Positions 26,218-33,807 of a stretch of 64,000 nucleotides of DNA are shown piece by piece. Position numbers and translations under genes: made by a program. The DNA comes from Desertivirga arenae (GTDB lineage Bacteria > Bacteroidota > Bacteroidia > Sphingobacteriales > Sphingobacteriaceae): positions 248,001 to 312,000 of the forward strand of contig NZ_JAFEWE010000004.1 of the NCBI RefSeq assembly GCF_017355785.1, written 5' to 3'. Under the pieces are notes generated by a model. The model was not told where the DNA came from and did not search any database. It saw only the letters and a program-made list of their open reading frames with translations. The first letter of the stretch is position 1. Each line of letters opens with the position of its first letter.

Positions 26218-26331
26218 ACCTCGCCCCTCTTCCCCTTAAACGGGGAGCTTTTTAAATTTGAATGGTGTTTAAGAGTTAGATGTAAGAGCATAGACCCTGG
26301 GTGATTAACTCGGAAAATAACACTGATCGTC

Positions 26332-28452
26332 TTAATCTTTATAATCAACACCCATGTTGTAGAACATAAAGGCGAACTTGTCAGTCTGTTCGGCTATGAT
26401 CTGTGCGGTTGACTTTCCCGCTCCATGCCCTGCTTTTGTTTCTATTCTGATCAGCACCGGATTGGAGCCTTTGTGAAATTCCTGCAAGCGGGCAGCAAAT
26501 TTAAAAGAATGGGCTGGCACTACCCGGTCATCATGATCTGCAGTGGTAACAAGAGTTGCAGGATAATTTACGCCTGGTTTTAAGGCCTGATAGGGCGAGT
26601 ACCGGTTTAAGTATTCAAACATTTCTTTTGAATCTTCTGCAGTTCCATAGTCATAAGCCCAACCTGCACCGGCAGTAAATTTGTTGTATCTAAGCATATC
26701 CAACACTCCTACAGCTGGAAATGCTACTCTAAATAATTCAGGGCGTTGAGTCATACATGCTCCAACAAGTAATCCTCCATTGGAACCTCCGGAAATTGCC
26801 AGGTAGTCTTTCGATGTATACTTGTTACTGATCAGGTATTCTGCAGCGGCAATAAAATCGTCGAATACGTTCTGTTTCTGCAGCTTTGTGCCAGCAAGGT
26901 GCCATTTCTCTCCGTACTCTCCCCCGCCTCGAAGGTTAGGGACAGCGAAAATACCACCCTGTTCAAGCAGTATAATATTTGCCGTGCTGAAGCTTGGAGT
27001 AAGACTTACATTAAAGCCTCCATAACCATAAAGGATCGTGGGGTTTTTACCATCGAGCTTTAAACCCTTTTTATGGGTTATGATCATTGGAACTTTGGTG
27101 CCGTCTTTCGAGGTATAAAAGATCTGCTTTGACTCGAATCTTTCAGGATCGAATTTTACACCAGATTTTTTATAAACTTCCGATTTACCGTTTTCTATGG
27201 TGTATTTGAAGATGGTTGGTGGGTAAACATAGGAGGTAAAGGTATAGTACAGCTCTTTTTCCTCTTTTTTAGCTCCAAAACCCGATGCTGTTCCTACGCC
27301 GGGAAGGGTTATAGTTCTTTCCAGTTCACCTTGCATGTTGTATTGTTGTACAAGAGAAGTAGCGTCTTTCAAGTAATTCGCAAATATTTTTCCTCCACCG
27401 GTGCCCGCATTTAGAACATTATCTGTTTCTGGGAGAAAGTCTTTCCAATTAGACGGAGCCGGGCTAGCAGCATTCGCTGTTACTATTTTGTTATTAGGAG
27501 CATTTAAATTGGTGACGATATACAGCGTGTTGCCAAGGTTATCCAGGATATCATGTTCATTCTTCATGTCACTGATAACCGGTATGATGTTACTTTCAGC
27601 CTTGCTAAGATCCTTGATGTACAACTCGTTCCCGGTCGTTGAATTAGCGGCAGTAATTACCAGAAAGCGCTCGTCATCAGTTACAGATCCGCCAATGTAT
27701 CTTCTCGGTGTGGCTTCTCCTCCAAATATCAGCTTGTCGTCACCCTGTGGTGTTCCAAGTTTGTGGTAATAGAGTTTGTGATATTGGGTTAGGCCTGAAA
27801 GCTCGCTTCCAGCCTTTGGTTTATCATAGCTGCTATAGTAAAAACCCTCGGTTCCCTTCCATGCAAGTCCGGAGAACTTTACATCGATCAGGGATTGTCC
27901 TACCTGTGATTTATCATCTGTTTTTATAACGATCACCTTTCTCCAATCTGAGCCACCTTCAGAGATCTGGTAAGCAGCAAGACTTCCGTCTTTTGTAAAT
28001 TCTATACCTGCTAGAGAGGTTGTACCGTCTGAAGAAAAAGTGTTTGGATCTAAAAAGACCTCAGGATCCTTGCCTTCCTGTTGCCGGTAAAGCACAGCCT
28101 GATTCTGCAATCCATTATTCTTAAAAAAGTATATGAATTTGCCCTCCTTGAATGGAGCACTGTATTTTTCGTAGTTCCAGAGCTTCTCTAAGCGATGTTT
28201 GATCTTATCCTTAAATGGTATGTTAGCAAGATAATTCTGTGTTACTTTATTCTGTTCTATTACCCATGACTTGGTGTCGTCTGCCTGGTCGTTCTCAAGC
28301 CAGCGGTAAGGATCCTGAACTTCAGTATTGAAATAGATATCTTTAGTATTGTCTTTTTTAGTATTTGGGTAACTGATCATCTTTTTGTTCGATTGTGCAA
28401 TTCCGGCAAAAGTAACGCAGGAAAAAATAAATAGCATGCCAAGTTTATTCAT
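26332..28452 (-). CDS. Exported prolyl oligopeptidase (S9A family)
   Basis: A 706-residue serine peptidase starting at the ATG at 28452. An in-frame TTG at 28497 would put 15 residues before an otherwise perfect signal peptide (MNKLGMLFIFSCVTFAGIAQ) and is rejected. The N-terminal beta-propeller covers about 30-420 (YPNTKKDNTKDIYF, DPYRWLEND), and the alpha/beta hydrolase domain follows. The triad is visible: Ser in AISGGSNGGLLVGA, Asp in TADHDDRVVPAHSFK, His in KAGHGAGKS. It cleaves after proline in short peptides, probably in the periplasm. Confidence 0.94.
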   Translation of the reverse strand: MNKLGMLFIFSCVTFAGIAQSNKKMISYPNTKKDNTKDIYFNTEVQDPYRWLENDQADDTKSWVIEQNKVTQNYLANIPFKDKIKHRLEKLWNYEKYSAPFKEGKFIYFFKNNGLQNQAVLYRQQEGKDPEVFLDPNTFSSDGTTSLAGIEFTKDGSLAAYQISEGGSDWRKVIVIKTDDKSQVGQSLIDVKFSGLAWKGTEGFYYSSYDKPKAGSELSGLTQYHKLYYHKLGTPQGDDKLIFGGEATPRRYIGGSVTDDERFLVITAANSTTGNELYIKDLSKAESNIIPVISDMKNEHDILDNLGNTLYIVTNLNAPNNKIVTANAASPAPSNWKDFLPETDNVLNAGTGGGKIFANYLKDATSLVQQYNMQGELERTITLPGVGTASGFGAKKEEKELYYTFTSYVYPPTIFKYTIENGKSEVYKKSGVKFDPERFESKQIFYTSKDGTKVPMIITHKKGLKLDGKNPTILYGYGGFNVSLTPSFSTANIILLEQGGIFAVPNLRGGGEYGEKWHLAGTKLQKQNVFDDFIAAAEYLISNKYTSKDYLAISGGSNGGLLVGACMTQRPELFRVAFPAVGVLDMLRYNKFTAGAGWAYDYGTAEDSKEMFEYLNRYSPYQALKPGVNYPATLVTTADHDDRVVPAHSFKFAARLQEFHKGSNPVLIRIETKAGHGAGKSTAQIIAEQTDKFAFMFYNMGVDYKD

Positions 28453-28521
28453 AGAAAACTCTTCAGAGATACATAAAAACGTCTTGTTTTGTTGCAAATT
28501 ACAATTTTCCTGACATCTTCG

Positions 28522-28529
28522 TACTTTTA
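28522..28529 (+). promoter_or_regulatory. Possible -7 element just before lpxH
   Basis: TACTTTTA, one mismatch from TAnnTTTG, ends six bases before the lpxH ATG. If used, the transcript would start within a few bases of the start codon. Confidence 0.4.
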
Positions 28530-28535
28530 CCTCCG

Positions 28536-29333
28536 ATGCCCGAACGTAATAAAATTTATTTTGCTTCTGACTTTCATTTGGGAGTTGCTGACTACAAGCT
28601 AAGCCGCTATCGAGAAGATAAAGTGGTTAGATGGCTTGAAACAATTAAAGGCGATGCAGCCGAACTCTACCTGGTAGGGGATGTTTTTGATTTTTGGTTT
28701 GAATATAAGCGAGCGGTACCCCGGGGATTTGTTCGGTTTCTGGGAAAACTTGCAGAGCTTTCAGACGCAGGAGTAAAAATCACTATGTTTAAAGGGAATC
28801 ACGACATGTGGATGTTTGGATACCTTACCCAGGAGCTGGGTGTTCAAATTGTGTCAAATGAGTTAGTGATAGAGCGGGGAGGAAAGAAGTTTTATATCCA
28901 TCACGGGGATGGCCTAGGGCCCGGAGATGCAAAGTATAAATTTTTGAAAAAGGTGTTCAGGAGTCAATTGTGTCAGTGGTTATTTGCCAGGCTTCATCCA
29001 AATTTAGGTATTGGGATTGCACTTTCCTGGTCTGCCCATAGCAGGGCAACAGGATTGAAAAAGGAAAGTTTTATGGGAGAACAGCAGGAATGGCTGATCA
29101 CCTACAGCAAAGAGGTTCTACAAAAAGATCATTATGATTATTTTATTTTCGGTCACCGCCATCTTCCTATTGATATAAGTCTTCCTCAGAAATCCCGTTA
29201 TGTTAATCTGGGGGAATGGTTGGGATATAATTCTTATGGGGTTTTTGAAGACGGAGAAATGTATCTCCGCTTTTTTGAAAACCCGGAAGGTGTTCCTGCT
29301 AACCATGTCTTAAGCAAGGATATTATAAGTTGA
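28536..29333 (+). CDS. lpxH: UDP-2,3-diacylglucosamine diphosphatase LpxH
   Basis: A 265-residue calcineurin-like phosphoesterase. Metal-binding motifs are in the order of LpxH: ASDFHLG (about 9-15), VGDVFDFWFEY (about 47-57), FKGNHDMW (about 84-91), HHGDGLGPGD and FGHRHLP (about 204-210). LpxH removes UMP from UDP-diacylglucosamine in lipid A synthesis at the inner membrane. It is divergent from the peptidase; a small exported protein gene starts three bases after its stop. Confidence 0.92.
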   Translation: MPERNKIYFASDFHLGVADYKLSRYREDKVVRWLETIKGDAAELYLVGDVFDFWFEYKRAVPRGFVRFLGKLAELSDAGVKITMFKGNHDMWMFGYLTQELGVQIVSNELVIERGGKKFYIHHGDGLGPGDAKYKFLKKVFRSQLCQWLFARLHPNLGIGIALSWSAHSRATGLKKESFMGEQQEWLITYSKEVLQKDHYDYFIFGHRHLPIDISLPQKSRYVNLGEWLGYNSYGVFEDGEMYLRFFENPEGVPANHVLSKDIIS

Positions 29334-29335
29334 TA

Positions 29336-30160
29336 ATGAGGTTTAAGTTGCTGGCTGTATTATTTCTTTTCTTTGGCTTTTCAAAAGCTGAGAAGGGGAT
29401 AGCGCAATATAAACTGCAACAAGCTTTTCAGATAGATACTCCTGCAGTCTCCCTCAGTATCGATAATCTTAATAATGTATACCTGATTACTCCAACAGAT
29501 CAATTGCTCAAATATAGCAGTGCCGGTAAACTACTCTGGAATTATAGCAACAAAGCCTTCGGGAAACTAGCATATGTTGATGTTACCGACCCAATGCGCG
29601 TACTGCTGTTTTACCCTGCCATACAACAAGCTGTTGTTTTGAACAATAATCTCAATGAAATTACCCGGTTTAATTTTGCTCATGATGCGTCATTATTTAT
29701 TTCATTAATAGCAACAGCTAATTCAAATGGATTTTGGGTGTATGATCAACTGAATCAGCAGATTTGGAAATTAACCAATCAGTTCGGGAATGAACTGCAG
29801 TCGGTTAACCTCTATCAACAGACAGGTTTTCCTTTGCAACCCCTTGCAATGCATGCTTCTGATCAGTTTGTTTATATTTATGATTTTAAGCAGGGCCTTT
29901 TAAAGTTCGATCGTTTTGGTAATTATTTAACTGCCCTTAAAACCGGACTAATAAGCAGCTTTCAGGTTAAAGGTGATACGATCTTTATGGTGAAGGATCA
30001 ACAATGGAATTGTTACAAATCAGACGAAACAGGGATACAGACACTAGCTGTTTTTGATGAAAAGGTTTTGCAAGTGGGAGAGGGAAACAAACGACTAGCT
30101 GTATTAACTAACCAAGGAGTAAAAATCTATAGTATCCTTAACAATGAAGAAGGGAAATAA
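29336..30160 (+). CDS. Exported beta-propeller-like protein of unknown function
   Basis: A 274-residue protein. The ATG at 29336 is preferred over the TTG at 29330, which overlaps the lpxH stop. The signal peptide is MRFKLLAVLFLFFGFSKA. The rest is a series of short beta repeats (SLSIDNLNNVYLITPTDQLL, GKLLWNYSNKAFGKLAY, NEITRFNFAHDAS, QFVYIYDFKQGLLKFDRFG, NKRLAVLTNQGVKIYSI), suggesting a six- or seven-bladed propeller. No catalytic motif is seen. It overlaps the next gene by 17 bases and follows lpxH closely, so the three form one operon. Confidence 0.75.
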   Translation: MRFKLLAVLFLFFGFSKAEKGIAQYKLQQAFQIDTPAVSLSIDNLNNVYLITPTDQLLKYSSAGKLLWNYSNKAFGKLAYVDVTDPMRVLLFYPAIQQAVVLNNNLNEITRFNFAHDASLFISLIATANSNGFWVYDQLNQQIWKLTNQFGNELQSVNLYQQTGFPLQPLAMHASDQFVYIYDFKQGLLKFDRFGNYLTALKTGLISSFQVKGDTIFMVKDQQWNCYKSDETGIQTLAVFDEKVLQVGEGNKRLAVLTNQGVKIYSILNNEEGK

Positions 30161-31169
30161 ATGGCTATCCTTAGTCTTTCTGATATTTATTCAATCTGCC
30201 CTTGCTCAGACTGCAGGGCGAGTTAAAATTGTAGAGCACAAAGAACAGAAACGTTTCGATGTGCTAATCAATGATAGTCTTTTTACCTCCTTGCTTTATG
30301 CAGACAGTCTTAAAAAACACCTCCTCTATCCCGTTAACGCGATAGGAGGTATTGCTGTTACCCGGGGGTATCCTGTTAATCCTATGGTTGGTGACCAGGT
30401 TGACCACCCACACCAGATAGGGGTATGGTTGAATTATGGTGATGTTAACGGAGCTGATTATTGGAATAATTCTACTAAAATAGATACTAACAAGAAGGCC
30501 TATGGCACGATCAGGGTTAAACAGGTTTCTGTGGTTAGAACAGCTAATGGAAGTTCTGGAATAAAAGTTGAAGCTTCCTGGCTTAATCCGGGGGCGAAGC
30601 CAGTAATCTCCGAAGAGACACTATATGCCTTTTCTGAAGAGGATGGGGTAAGATTAATCACCAGAATAACGAAGTTAACAGGTCTTGTTGACGTGTCTCT
30701 CAAAGATAATAAGGAGGGATTGTTTGGAATGCGGGTGTCAAGGCAGCTCGAACACCCTTCGGATAAGCCAGTAGAAGTAATAAATTCAGAGGGCAGGCGA
30801 ACCAGGGTTGTTGATAAAGTCATTACTACAGGGATGTATGAGAGTAGTAGTGGAATCTCGGGCGAAGCAGTCTTCGGAACGCGAGCCGAGTGGTTGAAGC
30901 TTTCGGGTAAGATAAACGGAAAGCAGGTTGCCCTGGTGCTAATGGACCATCCCAGAAATGTGAACTACCCTGCTTTTCTAATGTCCAGAGGGTATGGTTT
31001 ATTTGCAATGAACCCTCTTGGAGCTGAGTTTTATACAAATGGGAAAGAGAAGTTGAATCTCAGCATTAAGAAAGGTGAGAGCCTAACCTTCCGGCATGCT
31101 CTACTTGTTGGGCGCCAACTAAGTAGGGATCAGATCGATTTGTTTTATAAGGATTTCAAGAAGAAGTAA
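30144..31169 (+). CDS. Exported PmoA-like (DUF6807) family protein
   Basis: A 341-residue protein with a signal peptide (LSLVFLIFIQSALAQ) and a beta-rich body resembling the PmoA/DUF6807 family of Bacteroidota. Evidence is the His-containing strand DQVDHPHQIGVWLNYGDVNG at about 84-103, followed by WNNST. The conserved C-terminal stretch includes MDHPRNVNYPAFLMSRGYGLFAMNPLG. Despite the name the family is not methane oxygenase; homologues sit in carbohydrate loci. The start lies inside the end of the preceding gene. No terminator is evident after it. Confidence 0.78.
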   Translation: MKKGNKWLSLVFLIFIQSALAQTAGRVKIVEHKEQKRFDVLINDSLFTSLLYADSLKKHLLYPVNAIGGIAVTRGYPVNPMVGDQVDHPHQIGVWLNYGDVNGADYWNNSTKIDTNKKAYGTIRVKQVSVVRTANGSSGIKVEASWLNPGAKPVISEETLYAFSEEDGVRLITRITKLTGLVDVSLKDNKEGLFGMRVSRQLEHPSDKPVEVINSEGRRTRVVDKVITTGMYESSSGISGEAVFGTRAEWLKLSGKINGKQVALVLMDHPRNVNYPAFLMSRGYGLFAMNPLGAEFYTNGKEKLNLSIKKGESLTFRHALLVGRQLSRDQIDLFYKDFKKK

Positions 31170-31253
31170 CGGAAGCCAGGGAGCATTAATTGAATTTAAT
31201 TGAGCAAGTAAGCCGAATGAATAATACCTGCTCTGAAATTGGGCAAAAACCCG

Positions 31254-31261
31254 TACTTTTG
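31254..31261 (+). promoter_or_regulatory. -7 element upstream of prfA
   Basis: TACTTTTG, a perfect -7 match, 90 bases before the prfA ATG. The predicted leader of about 85 bases holds a second weaker TACTTTGA; no strong structure was seen. Confidence 0.5.
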
Positions 31262-31350
31262 TGCCCTTTAGAAACGGTGCGATTACTTTGATTGGCTACT
31301 CTGTTCAATTCAGCAAATAATTAGCGCACTGTGACTTATCAATTAATAAC

Positions 31351-32424
31351 ATGTTAGATAAATTAGAGGCAATAAAACTCCGTTGGGAAGAAGTGGAAAG
31401 GGATCTTAGTAATCCTGCTACCATGAGCGATATGAAGCGCTTTACCCAATTGAATAAAGAGTATAAAGATTTGGGTAAGATCGTAGATGAGTACAAAATC
31501 TACAAGAATGTAGTTTCAAATATTGAGGCGAACAGGGAGATCTTATCTAATGAGAAAGACGAGGAGCTTCGGGAGATGGCAAAGATGGAGATGGATGAGC
31601 TTGTTCCTCAAAAGGAAGAGCTTGAGGAAAAGATCCGTGTAATGCTTATTCCTAAAGATCCTCAGGATGCTAAAAATGCTGTATTCGAAATACGTGGAGG
31701 AACTGGTGGAGATGAAGCAGCACTTTTTGCTGGTGACTTATATCGCATGTACACTCGTTATTTTGAGAAGAAAGGATGGCGAGTTGAAGTGGTGGATGTT
31801 ACTGAAGGTACAGCAGGAGGCTATAAAGAGGTTATCCTTAAGGTTTCGGGAGAAGATGTTTATGGGACATTGAAATATGAATCTGGCGTTCACAGGGTTC
31901 AACGTGTTCCTGATACTGAAACCCAGGGCCGTGTTCACACGTCTGCAGCTTCTGTAGCAGTATTGCCTGAGGTTGAAGAGGTTGACTTTTACCTGAATCC
32001 TGCGGATGTAGAAATGCAAACTTCACGTTCAGGAGGTGCAGGTGGTCAGAACGTAAACAAGGTTGAAACCAAAGTGCAGCTAACCCACAAACCAACAGGA
32101 ATGGTAGTAGTTTGTCAGATTGAACGTTCTCAGTTAGGTAATAGGGAAAGAGCGATGGAGATGCTTCGTAGCCGCCTTTATGATCTGGAGGTGCAAAAAC
32201 AAACCGGTGATATAGCTGCAAAGCGTAAAAGTATGGTATCAACCGGAGACCGTTCTGCGAAGATCCGTACTTACAATTACCCTCAAGGCCGTGTTACCGA
32301 TCATCGTATTGGATTAACACTTTACAACCTTCCAGCGATTGTAGATGGAGATATTCAGGAAATTATAGACGCTCTTCAATTTGCAGAGAATGCAGAGAAG
32401 ATGAAGGAAGGTCAGACAGTATAA
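31351..32424 (+). CDS. prfA: Peptide chain release factor 1
   Basis: A 357-residue class I release factor. The GGQ catalytic motif is in [16 protein letters not shown] (about 228-243), and the codon-recognition tripeptide region reads [14 protein letters not shown], fitting the PxT motif of RF1 rather than the SPF of RF2. The N-terminal helical domain (1-100) and [22 protein letters not shown] are typical. It reads UAA and UAG. No frameshift site is present or expected, since that belongs to RF2. Confidence 0.96.
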   Translation: MLDKLEAIKLRWEEVERDLSNPATMSDMKRFTQLNKEYKDLGKIVDEYKIYKNVVSNIEANREILSNEKDEELREMAKMEMDELVPQKEELEEKIRVMLIPKDPQDAKNAVFEIRGGTGGDEAALFAGDLYRMYTRYFEKKGWRVEVVDVTEGTAGGYKEVILKVSGEDVYGTLKYESGVHRVQRVPDTETQGRVHTSAASVAVLPEVEEVDFYLNPADVEMQTSRSGGAGGQNVNKVETKVQLTHKPTGMVVVCQIERSQLGNRERAMEMLRSRLYDLEVQKQTGDIAAKRKSMVSTGDRSAKIRTYNYPQGRVTDHRIGLTLYNLPAIVDGDIQEIIDALQFAENAEKMKEGQTV

Positions 32425-32473
32425 TCTGGAAATCAAGGATTTGAATTTGCTGGATAAAAAGTTTCACTTTTTT

Positions 32474-32504
32474 TTGAGAAGTAAATGTAAAAACCTCATA
32501 TTTG
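32474..32504 (+). promoter_or_regulatory. Promoter of the first tRNA-Asp
   Basis: TTG (32474-32476), 20 bases, then CATATTTG (32497-32504), close to the TTG/TAnnTTTG consensus. The arrangement recurs before the second tRNA. Confidence 0.6.
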
Positions 32505-32523
32505 CAGTCCCAAACGGGAGAAC

Positions 32524-32597
32524 GGAGTGGTAGTTCAGCTGGTTAGAATACATGCCTGTCACGCATGGGGTCGCGGGTTCGAATCCCGTCCATTCCG
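32524..32597 (+). tRNA. tRNA-Asp (GTC), first copy
   Basis: 74 bases. The acceptor stem GGAGTGG/CCATTCC (one G-U) ends with discriminator G. The D-arm contains AGCTGGTTAGAA, the anticodon loop CCTGTCACG has GTC at 32558-32560, and the T-arm is GCGGGTTCGAATCCCGT. No 3' CCA is encoded, as usual in this phylum. Confidence 0.97.
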
Positions 32598-32849
32598 CAA
32601 GCCTCTTAGAGAAGATCTAAGAGGCTTTTTTTGTGCGTGTCTATTTTCTTAAAAAATAGAAAACTTCTCCTGATTGAGGATCAAGCGTGAATTTGAGCGA
32701 TACAAGTATGTGGCTACTAGAAGCGGATTGGTAGATTAGGATTACGGTTATTTTTAAAACTTCATACATTCTGAAATTTATCTTTTAACAATTTCTCACT
32801 CGTACGCAGACAGTTAGATGTAAAATTAGGTAAATCTCACATTTCTGTT
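32598..32849. other. Spacer between the two tRNA-Asp genes
   Basis: Holds a terminator for the first tRNA (GCCTCTTAGA 32601-32610, TCTAAGAGGC 32616-32625, then seven T) and, at its right edge, the promoter of the second tRNA. Nothing else was seen. Confidence 0.6.
32601..32632 (+). terminator. Terminator of the first tRNA-Asp
   Basis: A perfect 10 bp stem, GAAGA loop and a T7 tract four bases after the tRNA end. Confidence 0.92.
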
Positions 32850-32879
32850 TTGACATATCATTTTAAAAACTCATATTTG
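32850..32879 (+). promoter_or_regulatory. Promoter of the second tRNA-Asp
   Basis: TTG (32850-32852), 19 bases, CATATTTG (32872-32879): the same layout and -7 sequence as before the first copy, followed by a near-identical leader ending GGGAGAAC. Confidence 0.6.
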
Positions 32880-32898
32880 CACACCCGAAAGGGAGAAC

Positions 32899-32972
32899 GG
32901 AGTGGTAGTTCAGCTGGTTAGAATACATGCCTGTCACGCATGGGGTCGCGGGTTCGAATCCCGTCCATTCCG
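32899..32972 (+). tRNA. tRNA-Asp (GTC), second identical copy
   Basis: Identical over all 74 bases to the copy at 32524, with GTC at 32933-32935 and no encoded CCA. It has its own promoter and terminator, so the two are separate transcription units produced by a local duplication of about 375 bases offset. Confidence 0.97.
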
Positions 32973-32983
32973 CAGAAAATTAC

Positions 32984-33008
32984 AAGCCTTGCAAGTTTTG
33001 CAAGGCTT
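32984..33008 (+). terminator. Terminator of the second tRNA-Asp
   Basis: AAGCCTTGCAA (32984-32994) and TTGCAAGGCTT (32998-33008) form an 11 bp stem with a 3-base loop, followed by TCTTGTTTTT. Confidence 0.85.
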
Positions 33009-33053
33009 TCTTGTTTTTATTTCAAAAATTCTTCGTATCCCTCTGATTTTCTT

Positions 33054-33061
33054 TACTTTTG
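33054..33061 (+). promoter_or_regulatory. -7 promoter element of an unannotated transcript
   Basis: TACTTTTG, exact consensus, with no large gene behind it. Downstream are a 9-codon ORF (33069-33098), the small hairpin ATCATTGAATAATGAT around 33120, a 20-codon basic ORF (MMMRKTYSKLFGGVRSVQKL) from about 33131, and the 69-residue ORF at 33225. Confidence 0.45.
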
Positions 33062-33224
33062 CACCTGTATGATGAGCGGGATCTTTTCGGATTGTTAGCT
33101 CACAACCTTTACCTTTTCAATCATTGAATAATGATGATGAGGAAGACATATTCAAAGCTATTTGGCGGGGTTAGATCTGTGCAGAAGCTTTAAAGTAATT
33201 TTGAACTATTTGTCGACTTAATAA

Positions 33225-33434
33225 ATGAAAATAATTTTATTTAACCTGATTTTTGGATTAGCTGTTCTTGAAGTTTCTGTTGAGGTGGTAAACAAGGTTC
33301 TCAATACCCAGTATGAGATCATCCATAAAAATAACATACGAAAACTCCTTTACAACATTGGAATTCCTGTTGAGATTCTTATGTTTATTGTTAATGCGGC
33401 AGTTTATATGAAAACAGGTAAACCTCTATTCTAA
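33225..33434 (+). CDS. Possible small membrane protein
   Basis: 69 residues with two hydrophobic segments (MKIILFNLIFGLAVLEVSVEV and IGIPVEILMFIVNAAVYM) around a polar, basic loop (NTQYEIIHKNNIRKLL). No family is recognised. It has an ATG start and lies about 165 bases downstream of a consensus -7 element, in an 835-base stretch otherwise lacking genes. It could be real or a chance frame. Confidence 0.4.
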   Translation: MKIILFNLIFGLAVLEVSVEVVNKVLNTQYEIIHKNNIRKLLYNIGIPVEILMFIVNAAVYMKTGKPLF

Positions 33435-33807
33435 TGTAATCCTCGAGCTCTTGCTGCAGAGCAAGAGCTAATATTTCTGCAGTATTTTAAGTATACTAAC
33501 CTTATAGCGATATTACAGTGACCTTATAGCGATCTTATACCGACCTTATAGCGATAATTGTTCTGATCCCATTTATATATCCTTCAGGGAAACTACGAAG
33601 ATACTACTCAAGTACTCTATAGAAAGGGACAGTGGAATAGGTCTCAGCTATAATTTAATCCTTTGCTTAAAAAAATCTAAAATCTTCTCGACTAAAACTA
33701 AAGTTCAATTTAGAAGTATAAATTAGGATTGTTATTTTTTGCGATGACACACATCATTCTTTAATGTTGCCAATGCTACTAATTTGGCACCATAATTTAA
33801 TAAGCAG
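33435..33807. other. Upstream region of pta-ackA
   Basis: A 373-base non-coding stretch. It holds the five 11-base direct repeats at 33501-33555. From the repeats to the pta ATG the sequence is AT-rich with no clear -7 consensus and no open frame of note. Confidence 0.6.
33501..33555. repeat. Five direct 11-base repeats upstream of pta
   Basis: CTTATAGCGAT at 33501, 33523 and 33545 alternates with variants ATTACAGTGAC (33512) and CTTATACCGAC (33534), all in exact 11-base register. One unit per helical turn puts every copy on the same DNA face, as in activator or response-regulator binding arrays. Confidence 0.88.

Noticed and set aside
26228-26248. Terminator of the prolyl oligopeptidase gene
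   Set aside because: The CCCC/GGGG hairpin has its T tract on the plus strand, not on the minus strand where the peptidase gene is transcribed.
31838-32242. 134-codon minus-strand frame inside prfA
   Set aside because: Antisense to a strongly conserved gene; no start context or motif.
31351-32424. Programmed frameshift as in release factor 2
   Set aside because: The protein is RF1 (PxT-type motif), its frame is continuous, and there is no internal UGA slippery site.
33501-33555. Replication-origin iterons
   Set aside because: There is no replication initiator or partition gene nearby; the location before pta fits a regulatory array better.
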